From Butyrivibrio sp. INlla16 (GTDB lineage Bacteria; Bacillota; Clostridia; Lachnospirales; Lachnospiraceae): a stretch of 64,000 bases of DNA. The position numbers and the translations under genes are program-made. The stretch spans positions 99,437 to 163,436 of the forward strand of contig NZ_FMYB01000005.1 in the NCBI RefSeq assembly GCF_900104155.1. The letters run 5' to 3'. The notes under the pieces are model-generated. The model was not told the DNA's origin. It was given only the letters and a program-made list of their open reading frames with translations, and did no database searches. This document shows positions 26,369 to 35,465 of this stretch, in pieces. The first letter of the stretch is position 1. Each line of letters opens with the position of its first letter.

Positions 26369-27799
26369 TTATACTGTAGTGTGCTTCCTTACAGGGCGTT
26401 CCTCACGCTTGCTGTAAAGCATTTCGAAAGCTCCTATTACGTATTTTCTTGTATCTGCAGCATTGATAATTGTATCAACATATCCTCTTGCTGCAGCACT
26501 TTCAACATTATTCTGGAGTTTCTCATATGCAGCAGCTGTGTCTGCAACTGTGCTTGAATCCTTGCCGTCGGCAATGATCTTAGCTGCATGCTCAGCGTTC
26601 ATGGTACCGATCTCGGCATCAGGCCAAGCAAATGTCATATCAGCACCAACTGCCTTAGAGTTCATGATTACATAAGCGCTTCCGAAAGCCTTACCTGTTA
26701 CTACATTCACCTTCGGAACGGTAGCTGCAGCAAGGGCAGCCACAAGCTTAGCAGCAGCCTTAGCTACATGTCTCTCATCACACTTTGTTGCACCGAATCC
26801 ATTTACATTTGTAAGAGAAAGAACCGGAATCTCAAAAGCATCACAGAAGCTTACAAGGTCAGCAGCCTTATCACAAGCATGAGCAGTAAGAACATTATCA
26901 AACTTCTCAGCTACTTCACCCTTTTCATCGTAGAGTTCGCTTCTGTTACCGATAACGCCAACAGTAGCGCCATTGAGCTTAATGAATCCTGTAACCATCT
27001 CTTTAGCAAAATCTCTCTTAGTCTCAAAGAAGATTCCGTTATCGGAAATCTGTCTGAACATAAGAGCAGGATCATTAACAGATCCTTCAAGGTTCTCACA
27101 TGCGCGGTTAAGATCATCTGCGCACTCATCAAAATTCTCTGTGTCTTCATTATTGGAAGGAAGAATTGAAACGAGTTCTCTAATCTGAGCATAAAGTGTC
27201 TGTTCGTCACCTATTACATCAACGTTTCCTACTTCACTGCCCTGCCATGCAGCTGCTGAAGTATCACACTTCTCCTTGCTGTTACCTTCAAGTACATTGG
27301 GAGAATTAACAAAGAGCTTTCCACTCTTTTCTTCCATAAATGTGAAATCTGTCATTGTGGGGAAAAGTGCTAGACCGCCACCGCATGATCCAAGAATAGC
27401 TGTGATCTGCGGAACCACTCCTGAAGCGCTAACCTGTCTGCGATAGATCTCGCCGAATGCATTAAGCGCATCAGTTGCCTCCTGAAGACGAAGACCTGCA
27501 GAATCAATAAGGCCGATTACAGGTGCTCCCATCTTAAGAGCCATATCATAGAGACCAGCTATTTTCTTAGCATGCATCTCACCTACAGAGCCACCAAGAA
27601 CTGATGCATCCTGAGCATATACGTATACAAGCTTACCGCCGATAACGCCATAGCCCGTTACTACACCATCAGAGGGTGTCTCTGTCTGCTTCAGATTGAA
27701 ATCTGTGCTTCTGGCCTTAACCTGAGCGCCGATTTCAACGAAACTGTTTTCATCAAGCAGAGAAAAGATTCTCTGGCTTGCCTGAGAAGAACTACTCAT
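26369..27799 (-). CDS. Acyl-CoA carboxyltransferase (methylmalonyl-CoA decarboxylase alpha-like)
   Basis: A 476-residue carboxyltransferase of the crotonase-like carboxyl transferase family. It has two crotonase-fold halves, with IAGLYDMALKMGAPVIGLIDSAG and GSCGGGLALFPTMTDFTF in the first and YVIMNSKAVGADMTFAWPDAEIG in the second, matching MmdA/PccB/12S subunits. It would transfer carboxyl from an acyl-CoA (such as methylmalonyl-CoA) to biotin. At 476 residues it is shorter than the usual 505-520. It is the first gene of the operon and has GGAGGTGAAGAA before the ATG. Acyl-CoA specificity is unresolved. Confidence 0.92.
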   Translation of the reverse strand: MSSSSQASQRIFSLLDENSFVEIGAQVKARSTDFNLKQTETPSDGVVTGYGVIGGKLVYVYAQDASVLGGSVGEMHAKKIAGLYDMALKMGAPVIGLIDSAGLRLQEATDALNAFGEIYRRQVSASGVVPQITAILGSCGGGLALFPTMTDFTFMEEKSGKLFVNSPNVLEGNSKEKCDTSAAAWQGSEVGNVDVIGDEQTLYAQIRELVSILPSNNEDTENFDECADDLNRACENLEGSVNDPALMFRQISDNGIFFETKRDFAKEMVTGFIKLNGATVGVIGNRSELYDEKGEVAEKFDNVLTAHACDKAADLVSFCDAFEIPVLSLTNVNGFGATKCDERHVAKAAAKLVAALAAATVPKVNVVTGKAFGSAYVIMNSKAVGADMTFAWPDAEIGTMNAEHAAKIIADGKDSSTVADTAAAYEKLQNNVESAAARGYVDTIINAADTRKYVIGAFEMLYSKREERPVRKHTTV

Positions 27800-27869
27800 T
27801 TCTTCACCTCCGTAATTTATTATTAAGTGTATAAAACCACAACTTAAGTCATGTTAAAGTATAACACAA

Positions 27870-27903
27870 AATAAGGGCATGGAGAATACTCCATACCCTT
27901 ATT
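27870..27903 (-). terminator. Rho-independent terminator after scpB
   Basis: 15-bp stem with one mismatch (AATAAGGGCATGGAG and CTCCATACCCTTATT) and a 4-base loop, followed on the minus strand by TTATTTTGTGTT. It separates scpAB from the decarboxylase operon. Confidence 0.85.
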
Positions 27904-27964
27904 TTCTGCGCTTTTTATACATTTTTTATCAGCGGGCAAAAATTGCAAATTAAACCTGCCATTT

Positions 27965-28534
27965 TTAGATATCAAGCTTGACACTGATTTCCTGTTCAGC
28001 TTCCTGTTTGAACTCCTCAACTCTAACCGCATCAAGAGAAGGAAGTTCCTCCAGAGACTTAACACCAAAGCTTCTAAGAAACTGCTCGGTTGTGCCAAAA
28101 AGCAGTGGTCTTCCCGGCGCATCAAGTCTCCCAAGTTCCTGAACAAGATTGAATTCAACAAGACGATTCACAGCATGATCGCTGTTTACGCCTCTTATTC
28201 TTTCCACATCAAGTCTTGTAATAGGCTGTTTGTACGCTATTATTGAAAGTGTTTCCATAAGTGCATCCGTAAGTGTTATCTTCTTAGGTGTTTTAGCCAC
28301 CTTTATCAGATACTCATACATCTCACTTTTCGTACAAAGCTGAATAGAATCTTCAAGTTCAATAAGACCTATTCCGCTGTCACTCTTTTCATATTTTTCT
28401 TTCAGATAGCTTATTTCATCCCTTACATCCTTAAGGTCCTGATCAGTAGCATTGCATATAGATGCTACGCTTACTGAATCTCCCATTGTAAAAAGGATTG
28501 CTTCGATAACTGCTGCTCCCTCTTCTCTTGTCAT
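27965..28534 (-). CDS. scpB: Segregation and condensation protein B
   Basis: A 189-residue protein with the ScpB winged-helix pair: EAILFTMGDSVSV at the N-terminus, then LTDALMETLSIIAYKQPITRLDVERIRGV and GRPLLFGTTEQFLRSFGVKSLEELP. ScpB binds ScpA as part of the SMC condensin complex that compacts the nucleoid. The start is separated from the scpA stop by 1 base. Length (189 residues) and the LP ending before a C-terminal extension fit the family. No abnormal features. Confidence 0.95.
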   Translation of the reverse strand: MTREEGAAVIEAILFTMGDSVSVASICNATDQDLKDVRDEISYLKEKYEKSDSGIGLIELEDSIQLCTKSEMYEYLIKVAKTPKKITLTDALMETLSIIAYKQPITRLDVERIRGVNSDHAVNRLVEFNLVQELGRLDAPGRPLLFGTTEQFLRSFGVKSLEELPSLDAVRVEEFKQEAEQEISVKLDI

Positions 28535-28535
28535 C

Positions 28536-29291
28536 TCATCCTCGCTTTGCTCTGTTGGAAGTAATCATAATATCGCCGAAAGTCTCATCCTGCTCAATCT
28601 GAATATCCCCGACTTTCATAGCTTCCAGAATAACCAGAAATGTAACAATAATCTCAACCTTGCTTCCCTGCTTTTCAAGAAGCTGCTTAAAACTGAATCT
28701 GTCATGTTCTCTGATATAAGCCTTCACATACAGTGTCTTCTGATCAAGATCTACAGATTCCTTTTCAATCTTTCCGAATTTACTTCTTATCGGATCAACT
28801 TTATCCTCCTGTCTCCTAAGAAGTGCCTGGAAAATTTCGTTAAGTTTCGAAAGATTCGCATCTCCCAAAAGCGCATCATAATCTATAGGCTCTTCATAAG
28901 ACATTACTTCATCTGGAACATTCTTTTTGCGATACATATGAGTATCAGCATCCATCTGGCGGTCTCTGAGTTCATCCGCCATATATTTATACATCTTGTA
29001 TTCCAAAAGCTTTTCAACAAGTTCAGCTCTGGGATCTTCCTCTTCTCCCTCTTCGTTTACTTCCTTAGGAAGAAGCATTTTGCATTTTATATCCACAAGA
29101 GTTGCTGCCATTACCAAAAACTCGCTGGTAACTTCCATGTCATCATTCTGCATGGCTCTAATGTAATCCATATATTGCTCAGTAATCACAGCAATCGGAA
29201 TATCATAAATATCTATTTTGTTTTTATCTATAAGGTGAAGAAGCAGATCCAGAGGCCCCTCAAAAACCTGCAGTTTAACTTCAAGCGCCAT
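28536..29291 (-). CDS. scpA: Segregation and condensation protein A
   Basis: A 251-residue ScpA kleisin. The N-terminal motif VFEGPLDLLLHLIDKNKIDIYDIPIA is diagnostic, and FLVMAATLVDIKCKMLLP follows. It bridges SMC heads with ScpB. The start is ATG 29291, where AGGA lies upstream (CGAGGAATAATA); the longer reading frame to 29342 has no supported start. The 5' end lies 18 bases beyond the phosphoesterase stop, so it may be cotranscribed with that gene. Confidence 0.93.
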   Translation of the reverse strand: MALEVKLQVFEGPLDLLLHLIDKNKIDIYDIPIAVITEQYMDYIRAMQNDDMEVTSEFLVMAATLVDIKCKMLLPKEVNEEGEEEDPRAELVEKLLEYKMYKYMADELRDRQMDADTHMYRKKNVPDEVMSYEEPIDYDALLGDANLSKLNEIFQALLRRQEDKVDPIRSKFGKIEKESVDLDQKTLYVKAYIREHDRFSFKQLLEKQGSKVEIIVTFLVILEAMKVGDIQIEQDETFGDIMITSNRAKRG

Positions 29292-29308
29292 TATTATTCC
29301 TCGTGTGT

Positions 29309-30178
29309 TTAGTTTTTGTCTGAGATAAGATGTATCACGCACAATTCCCCGGGATTATTGAATCTCACTCTTATGGAATGAGTTGAAAGCCCTCTGCTGA
29401 GAATCATCTTTGAGCCTTCAATCTCATAGAGACCGCCATCATATTTCGGAAATGGAACCAGTGCGGGAGATATTACGCCTCCAAGCAACGGAAGTCGAAT
29501 AATTCCGCCATGAACATGTCCTGATACGGTAAGATCAGCTCCCCATGCCTTATATCTGTCAAAATATATAGGATTATGAGCCATTAAAAGCTGAAATCTT
29601 TCCGCGCAGGGTACACCGAAGAAATCCTCAATGTATCCATCAGGCAACTCGCGTCTGATAAACTTTCTGAAAAATTCACGCCCAATCTCGAGTCCATGAA
29701 TCTCCATATTGTAGTCTTCAAGATACGTCCCCTGATTTCGCAGTACAACACATCCTGCATCTCTGATTTTTTTATCATATTTATCATACGCCTGCTTCCT
29801 GTCGCCTCCGAGAATATCCATTTTACTCTCATGATTACCATTTGCGGCATACACAGGGTATCTTGAGCACAACTGCGATATGAAGTCAGCTATCTCATCG
29901 TATCGCTCTTTTCCCAGTTCCTGATAAGCAGTCAGCATATCACCTGCAAGAAGAATTGCGTCAGGAGATATATCATCTATAGCTTGTATCAGTCTGCTGT
30001 TTCCTTCCCCAAAACTATTCTCATGAAGATCCGAAAGCAAGCAGAAAACACCATCTTTTTTTAGTTTGTCCGAATGTATCTCATAGTTTCTTATAACAAA
30101 GTTATTCATATCATGATGAACAACCAATACTATAAGAATTATTATCAAAATAGCGGCTACTACCAAGAAAATATGCAT
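29309..30178 (-). CDS. Metallophosphoesterase, membrane-anchored
   Basis: A 289-residue calcineurin-like phosphoesterase. One N-terminal membrane helix (about residues 3-21) is followed by the metal motifs: LLSDLHENSFG, LLAGDML, GNHESKM, MAHNP and SGHVHGGII. These provide the two-metal site. Homologues in Firmicutes include YkuE-like enzymes and UDP-sugar pyrophosphatases, but the substrate here is not predictable. It is the gene before scpA and lies 18 bases upstream of it. Confidence 0.88.
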   Translation of the reverse strand: MHIFLVVAAILIIILIVLVVHHDMNNFVIRNYEIHSDKLKKDGVFCLLSDLHENSFGEGNSRLIQAIDDISPDAILLAGDMLTAYQELGKERYDEIADFISQLCSRYPVYAANGNHESKMDILGGDRKQAYDKYDKKIRDAGCVVLRNQGTYLEDYNMEIHGLEIGREFFRKFIRRELPDGYIEDFFGVPCAERFQLLMAHNPIYFDRYKAWGADLTVSGHVHGGIIRLPLLGGVISPALVPFPKYDGGLYEIEGSKMILSRGLSTHSIRVRFNNPGELCVIHLISDKN

Positions 30179-30224
30179 ATCTTATACCATTTTTTATCTC
30201 ATAGTTTTTCTATGAAATAAAAAT

Positions 30225-30251
30225 AGTCCTTGATTTATAAAACCAAGGACT
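30225..30251 (-). terminator. Rho-independent terminator of rpsU
   Basis: Perfect 8-bp stem (AGTCCTTG / CAAGGACT) with an 11-base loop, followed on the minus strand by ATTTTTATTT. It begins 9 bases after the rpsU stop. Confidence 0.88.
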
Positions 30252-30259
30252 TGTTTTTA

Positions 30260-30436
30260 TTAATTATATTTACGTTTTCTAGCTGCTTCAGACTTTTTCT
30301 TACGCTTTACGCTTGGCTTCTCGTAATGTTCTCTTTTACGAATCTCCTGCTGGATGCCAGCCTTGGCACAGCTTCTCTTGAAGCGACGAAGCGCGCTGTC
30401 TAAAGTTTCATTTTCTTTTACAATAACTGTTGACAT
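30260..30436 (-). CDS. rpsU: 30S ribosomal protein S21
   Basis: A 58-residue protein beginning [20 protein letters not shown] and continuing [20 protein letters not shown], then a lysine/arginine-rich tail ending [11 protein letters not shown]. This is the full-length S21 found in Firmicutes, a small ribosomal protein at the 30S platform near the anti-Shine-Dalgarno region. It is followed by a terminator and preceded by its own promoter and a long leader. The AGGGAGGGTGA purine tract is about 13 bases before the ATG, a slightly long spacing. Confidence 0.97.
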   Translation of the reverse strand: MSTVIVKENETLDSALRRFKRSCAKAGIQQEIRKREHYEKPSVKRKKKSEAARKRKYN

Positions 30437-30523
30437 TCTTTACTCTCACCCTCCCTTCAGACCCTTCCTTAACGGGTGACCAGGGTTATTTGCTATGTCT
30501 CTAGGCTTTCACCCACATAACAT
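30437..30523 (-). promoter_or_regulatory. rpsU leader with two alternative pairings at the ribosome site
   Basis: The untranslated leader of about 87 bases holds GGGTGA near its 5' end, TCACCC in the middle, and GGGTGA again over the ribosome site. The middle segment could pair with either copy, giving mutually exclusive structures. This is a structural inference from complementary 6-mers; stems are short. Confidence 0.45.
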
Positions 30524-30529
30524 CTATAG

Positions 30530-30557
30530 ATTATACCATATATTTCCACACCGTCAA
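30530..30557 (-). promoter_or_regulatory. Sigma-A promoter of rpsU
   Basis: Minus-strand -35 TTGACG (30552-30557), 16-base spacer, extended -10 TGGTATAAT (TATAAT at 30530-30535). It lies immediately after the alaS stop, where no terminator is visible. Confidence 0.8.
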
Positions 30558-30582
30558 GCAAAAATTTTAAAGGTTTATATTT

Positions 30583-33237
30583 TTATTTTATTTGTGACTC
30601 CAAAGCCTTTGCTGCTTCAGCAATAGCATCAGGAATTCCGGCAGGATTCTTTCCGCCTGCCTGAGCCATGTTGGGACGACCACCACCGCCGCCACCGACT
30701 TTACCTGCAATAGCTTTTACCAGATTACCTGCATGAGCACCGGATGCGATAGCACCATCAGTAGCCATGGCCATAAGATTAACTTTACCGTCATTCTCCG
30801 AAACAAGAACAACTACGCCCTCACCAAGCTTAGCTTTAAGCTGATCACCAAGATCTCTAAGGCCGTTCATATCAACGCCCTTAACACTCTGAGCAATAAG
30901 CTTAACGCCTTTGACATCTAAAACGCTGTCCATAACATCACCGAGAGCTGCCTGAGCTTCCTTACTCTTCAAGGACTCATTCTCGCTCTTAAGAGCCTTG
31001 AGCTCTTCCTGGAGTTTCTTGATATACTCAACGATATCAGAAGGATTTGTCTTAAGAGCCTTTGCAGCCTCTCCAAGATTTGTCTCTACATTTTTATAAT
31101 ATGCTCTTGCATTGTTTCCTGTAAGAGCCTCAATACGGCGAACACCTGCAGCCACACCGCTCTCTGAAAGGATCTTGAATACTCCGATGTGACTTGTGTT
31201 TGCAACATGAGTACCGCCGCAAAGCTCGATTGAGAAGTCTCCCATATTAACGACTCTTACTGTATCGCCGTATTTCTCACCAAAAAGAGCCATTGCTCCG
31301 GTCTTCTTAGCTTCTTCAATAGACATTTCCTTAGTAACAACAGGAAGTGCCTCTAAAATCTTGGCATTAACAATCTCTTCAACCTTCTGAATCTCCTCAG
31401 CAGTCATAGCCTGATGATAACTAAAGTCAAATCTGGTCTTATCGGGATCCTGATATGAACCTGCCTGCTCTACGCCATCTCCAAGAACTTCCTGCAGTGC
31501 CTTCTGAAGAAGGTGTGTAGCTGAGTGGTTACGGCATGTCTTAGCACGATTCTCAGCATCAACATTAAGAGTAACCTTATCTGAAGTCTTGAAGTTTCCG
31601 CTTACAACCTTACCGACATGAGCTGTTCTTCCGCCTGAAACCTTAATAGCTTCAGAAACAACAAACTTAGAGCCCTCGGAACCAACGATTTCACCGATAT
31701 CGCCTACCTGGCCACCCATTGTGCCATAGAAAGTAGTTTTATCTGTGATGATTGTTCCCTGCTCACCTTCCTTAAGCTCATCTGTAAGAGCCTCTGCATC
31801 TGCCATTGCAACAACAGTGCCCTCGCAGTTAATCGCGTCATAGCCAAGGAACTCTGTGTTTACAGATTCATCAAGGCTGTCAAATACACCGGAACCTGTG
31901 GTGAGGTTAGCTGAGAAATTCTGGTTCTCCCTTGCCTTCTGCTTCTGCTCTTCCATTGAAGCCTTGAAGCCTTCCTCATCAACACTAAAGCCTTCTTCTT
32001 CTGCAAGCTCAATTGTAAGCTCAACAGGGAAACCGAATGTATCATAAAGGAAGAATGCATCCTTACCTTCAATCTGCTTCTTACCGTCTGAAGAAGTCTT
32101 ATCAAGAATCTTCTTGAACTCCTTCATTCCATTTTCAAGTGTAGACTCAAAACGTACTATTTCTCTTTCGAGCTCAGTAAGTACAAACTTCTGGTTTTTG
32201 TTAAGATGCTCATAGCTCTCTTTGTACTCATCAATGTAAATCTTAGCAACGCCAAGTATCTGATCCTTGTTTAAGCCAAGTGTTCTCGCATGTCTTACTG
32301 CACGGCGGATAAGTCTTCTGAGAATATATCCGGCACCTGTATTAGAGGGAAGAAGCTTAGCCTCGTCACCGATCAGCATAACGGCTGTACGTGTGTGATC
32401 AGCAAGAATACGCATTGATCTTGTGGTCTTGTCATCTGCTTCGTACTTTATTCCGCTTTCTTTCTCAATATATGCAATAACTGGTGCATGAAGATCAATC
32501 TTATAGACATCATCTACGCCATTAAGGAAAGCAAGAATACGCTCAAGACCCCAGCCTGTATCAACGTTCTTCTGAGAAAGAGGTGTAAGACTGCCATCAT
32601 GATGCTTCTCATACTGCATAAATACATCGTTACCGATCTCGGTATACTTACCGCAATGGCATCCGGGGCCGCAATTAGGACCACAATCCGGGATATCCTT
32701 CACATAGAACATCTCACTGTCAGGACCACAGGGGCCATATTCAAGTCCCCACCAGTTATCCTCGGCAGGAAGATAGAATATGTTTTCGGACTTAAAGCCG
32801 GATTCTATACGATATTTTGCACCCTCTTCGTCTCTTGGTGCGTTTTCGTCACCTGCAAAAACAGTAGCTGCAAGATGATCTGCGTCAAATCCGAAAAGCT
32901 CTGTCAAAAGCTCAAAACTCCACTGGCAACGTTCTTTCTTGAAATAATCCCCAAGAGACCAACTTCCCATCATCTCAAAAAATGTTCCGTGGCTCTTATC
33001 TCCGACTGAATCTATATCATTTGTACGAACACATCCCTGAACATTGCAAAGTCTTGTTCCCATAGGATGCTTCTTACCAAGAAGATACGGCATAAGCGGC
33101 TGCATACCTGCAACGTTGAACATAACACCGGTTGAACCGTCTGAAACCAGTGATACTGCGCCACAATCCACATGGCCTCTGTCTATATAGAACTGCTTCC
33201 ATGCTTTACGCAGTTCATTAGCTGTAAACTGTTTCAT
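30583..33237 (-). CDS. alaS: Alanyl-tRNA synthetase
   Basis: An 884-residue class II synthetase that charges tRNA-Ala. It starts MKQFTANELRKAWKQFYIDR. The aminoacylation domain has FNVAGMQPLMPYLLGKKHPM and TRTAVMLIGD, then the editing domain with NHSATHLLQKALQEVLG and the zinc-binding CGGTHV, and a C-terminal C-Ala domain with the GGGGGGRPNMAQAGG glycine-rich motif. The start is ATG 33237, preceded by AGAGGAGTTTTATT; the frame runs open 44 codons further up but lacks support. It lies 13 bases after the glyS stop on the same strand, forming a tRNA-synthetase pair. Confidence 0.97.
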   Translation of the reverse strand: MKQFTANELRKAWKQFYIDRGHVDCGAVSLVSDGSTGVMFNVAGMQPLMPYLLGKKHPMGTRLCNVQGCVRTNDIDSVGDKSHGTFFEMMGSWSLGDYFKKERCQWSFELLTELFGFDADHLAATVFAGDENAPRDEEGAKYRIESGFKSENIFYLPAEDNWWGLEYGPCGPDSEMFYVKDIPDCGPNCGPGCHCGKYTEIGNDVFMQYEKHHDGSLTPLSQKNVDTGWGLERILAFLNGVDDVYKIDLHAPVIAYIEKESGIKYEADDKTTRSMRILADHTRTAVMLIGDEAKLLPSNTGAGYILRRLIRRAVRHARTLGLNKDQILGVAKIYIDEYKESYEHLNKNQKFVLTELEREIVRFESTLENGMKEFKKILDKTSSDGKKQIEGKDAFFLYDTFGFPVELTIELAEEEGFSVDEEGFKASMEEQKQKARENQNFSANLTTGSGVFDSLDESVNTEFLGYDAINCEGTVVAMADAEALTDELKEGEQGTIITDKTTFYGTMGGQVGDIGEIVGSEGSKFVVSEAIKVSGGRTAHVGKVVSGNFKTSDKVTLNVDAENRAKTCRNHSATHLLQKALQEVLGDGVEQAGSYQDPDKTRFDFSYHQAMTAEEIQKVEEIVNAKILEALPVVTKEMSIEEAKKTGAMALFGEKYGDTVRVVNMGDFSIELCGGTHVANTSHIGVFKILSESGVAAGVRRIEALTGNNARAYYKNVETNLGEAAKALKTNPSDIVEYIKKLQEELKALKSENESLKSKEAQAALGDVMDSVLDVKGVKLIAQSVKGVDMNGLRDLGDQLKAKLGEGVVVLVSENDGKVNLMAMATDGAIASGAHAGNLVKAIAGKVGGGGGGRPNMAQAGGKNPAGIPDAIAEAAKALESQIK

Positions 33238-33250
33238 AATAAAACTCCTC

Positions 33251-34660
33251 TTAAAATTCAAACTTATCAGCGAAGAATGACTCAAGCTCGTCGATAGCGA
33301 TTCTCTCCTGTTCCATGCTGTCACGGAAGCGAACCGTAACCTTTCCGTCTGTCTCTGAATCAAAGTCATAGGTTACGCAGAAAGGAGTACCGATTTCATC
33401 CTGTCTTCTGTATCTCTTACCGATATTACCTCTGTCATCGAACTCACAGTTATACTTCTTTGAAAGAGTTGCATAAATCTTCTCTGCGCCCTCGTTAAGC
33501 TTCTTGGAAAGAGGGAGAACACCAATCTTAATAGGTGCAAGTGCGGGATGGAAACGAAGTACTGTACGCATATCAGGTGCCTCTTCGGTACCAAGATTCT
33601 CCTCATCATATGCTTCACAAAGGAATGCAAGAACTACACGGTCAGCACCGAGTGAAGGCTCAACAACGTAAGGAATATATTTCTCCTTAGTCTCATCGTC
33701 AAAGTATTCCATAGGCTCGCCGGAAGTCTCCTGATGCCTTGTAAGGTCGTAGTCAGTTCTTGAAGCGATACCCCAGAGCTCACCCCACTCTGTGAAGGGG
33801 AATGCATACTCAATATCAGTTGTATGATCACTGTAGAATGAAAGTTCTTCAGGATCATGATCACGAAGACGGAGATTCTCTTCGTTTATGCCAAGAGAAA
33901 GAAGCCATTCATAGCAGAATTTTCTCCAGTATGTGAACCACTCGGTCTGTGTTCCGGGTTTGCAGAAGAACTCAAGCTCCATCTGCTCAAACTCTCTTGT
34001 ACGGAATGTAAAGTTTCCGGGAGTTATCTCATTTCGGAAGCTCTTACCGATCTGGCAGATACCGAAAGGAAGCTTTTTACGTGAAGTTCTCTGTACGTTC
34101 TTGAAATTAACAAAGATACCCTGCGCTGTCTCAGGTCTGAGATATACAGTGTCCTTTGCGTCCTCGGTAACACCCTGGAAGGTCTTGAACATCAGGTTGA
34201 ATTCTCTGATTCCTGTAAAGTTGTGTTTACCACAGGAAGGACAAGGAACATTGTGATAATTTATAAATTTCTCCATCTCTTCATGAGACCAACCATCGAC
34301 TGAAGACTCAAGAGTGATTCCATTCTCAGCCGCAAAATCCTCAATAATCTTATCTGCGCGGAATCTCTCATGACATTCCTTACAATCCATAAGCGGATCT
34401 GAAAAGCTTCCAAGATGTCCTGATGCAACCCATGTCTGAGGATTCATAAGAATTGCACAGTCAACGCCGACATTGTGCGGGCACTCCTGAACAAACTTCT
34501 GCCACCAAGCCTTTTTTACATTATTCTTAAACTCAACACCGAGATTTCCGTAATCCCATGTGTTGGCAAGACCGCCGTAAATCTCACTTCCGGGATAGAT
34601 AAAGCCTCTTCCCTTTGCAAGAGCAATAATTTTGTCCATTGTCTTCTCTCTAGCTTTCAT
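33251..34660 (-). CDS. glyS: Glycyl-tRNA synthetase, single-chain (homodimeric) type
   Basis: A 469-residue class II synthetase of the eukaryote-like, single-chain type. It has the start [48 protein letters not shown], and [19 protein letters not shown], and the anticodon-binding domain after about residue 350. A C-x2-C plus C-x2-C pair ([17 protein letters not shown]) may bind zinc. The start is ATG 34660 with AGAGG upstream; the ATG at 34693 is less likely. The gene pairs with alaS. Confidence 0.95.
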   Translation of the reverse strand: MKAREKTMDKIIALAKGRGFIYPGSEIYGGLANTWDYGNLGVEFKNNVKKAWWQKFVQECPHNVGVDCAILMNPQTWVASGHLGSFSDPLMDCKECHERFRADKIIEDFAAENGITLESSVDGWSHEEMEKFINYHNVPCPSCGKHNFTGIREFNLMFKTFQGVTEDAKDTVYLRPETAQGIFVNFKNVQRTSRKKLPFGICQIGKSFRNEITPGNFTFRTREFEQMELEFFCKPGTQTEWFTYWRKFCYEWLLSLGINEENLRLRDHDPEELSFYSDHTTDIEYAFPFTEWGELWGIASRTDYDLTRHQETSGEPMEYFDDETKEKYIPYVVEPSLGADRVVLAFLCEAYDEENLGTEEAPDMRTVLRFHPALAPIKIGVLPLSKKLNEGAEKIYATLSKKYNCEFDDRGNIGKRYRRQDEIGTPFCVTYDFDSETDGKVTVRFRDSMEQERIAIDELESFFADKFEF

Positions 34661-34720
34661 AATACAAAACCTCTTTCCGAGCATTACGCCCAAATATTTT
34701 TAAGAGCAAATGCTCATTTT

Positions 34721-35335
34721 TTACTTACTTAATACTATACAAGCCCTACTATCATCTGCTATTTCAGATAAATCCGCGAGGTAATTATCAATTATCTTCA
34801 CTCCCCTGGAGACATATTTTATCTTATACGGAGCAGCTACTATATTCTTCATGGCCGTAACTACAATATGCTCATCCGACAGCTCAGATGCTTTATCGCT
34901 CTCTATAGGATTACCGTCTGCATCAACAAGCAAACCGGTTTCGATATGTCCGTTCAATTTTGCATCCGCAACAGTCTCATAAATGAACGTCTCACTGTTA
35001 AAATCCGAAAAATTATCGGAATTGCCAAAATTCATTACCATTTTTATTTTTCCGGACTCTGCATCAACAGATTTTAGTTCTGCCGCACCTTCACCGTTCT
35101 TCACAACAAAAGCATTGACTTCATTCTCAGTCATTTCTCGCAGTTCATCAACGCTGTAGTAGCTCTCGGAAAAATCCTCAATCATAGTACTTACTACAGA
35201 TCCATCCTTATTCACCTGAACAGATGACTTATCAAGCTTTGACACATCACTTTTTTTGCCGCATCCGGAAAAAGCAAGAAGTATAACAGTCGCAAGCGAT
35301 AAAATAAGGATTTTTCTACACATCACTTTATTCAC
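34721..35335 (-). CDS. Small lipoprotein of unknown function
   Basis: A 204-residue lipoprotein: signal peptide MNKVMCRKILILSLATVILLAFSGC with lipobox FSGC, then a lysine-rich spacer (KKSDVSKLDKSS). The mature domain has an alternating pattern of strands and helices (about 45-190) that I do not recognise. The start is a GTG at 35335 with AAGGGG seven bases upstream. It has its own promoter (35399-35427) with a palindrome in the leader. It precedes glyS on the same strand. Confidence 0.8.
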   Translation of the reverse strand: MNKVMCRKILILSLATVILLAFSGCGKKSDVSKLDKSSVQVNKDGSVVSTMIEDFSESYYSVDELREMTENEVNAFVVKNGEGAAELKSVDAESGKIKMVMNFGNSDNFSDFNSETFIYETVADAKLNGHIETGLLVDADGNPIESDKASELSDEHIVVTAMKNIVAAPYKIKYVSRGVKIIDNYLADLSEIADDSRACIVLSK

Positions 35336-35398
35336 TTATTTTCCCCTTATAAATATGAAACTTTGTAGGCGCACAATATATGCGCGCATACTTTTTAG

Positions 35399-35427
35399 AT
35401 TATATACCGCATTTTCTTGTTTTTCAA
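35399..35427 (-). promoter_or_regulatory. Sigma-A promoter for the 34721-35335 lipoprotein
   Basis: Minus-strand -35 TTGAAA (35422-35427), 17-base spacer, -10 TATAAT (35399-35404). The 12-base palindrome TATGCGCGCATA at 35379-35390 begins at or just after the expected start of transcription. Confidence 0.75.
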
Positions 35428-35465
35428 TTTCTATAATTAATTCTTTTCATGAAGCCTGTTCGTAT

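Noticed and set aside
28452..29312. A 286-codon plus-strand frame over scpA and scpB.
   Set aside because: Antisense to two conserved genes, with a low-complexity, cysteine/isoleucine-rich product; a frame shadow.
33238..33369. 44-codon upstream extension of alaS.
   Set aside because: The family start MKQFT at 33237 has a strong ribosome site, and the upstream part overlaps the end of glyS and has no homology.
34661..34720. A T-box leader for glyS.
   Set aside because: Only about 60 bases separate the start from the previous gene; no T-box sequence or long stem I fits.
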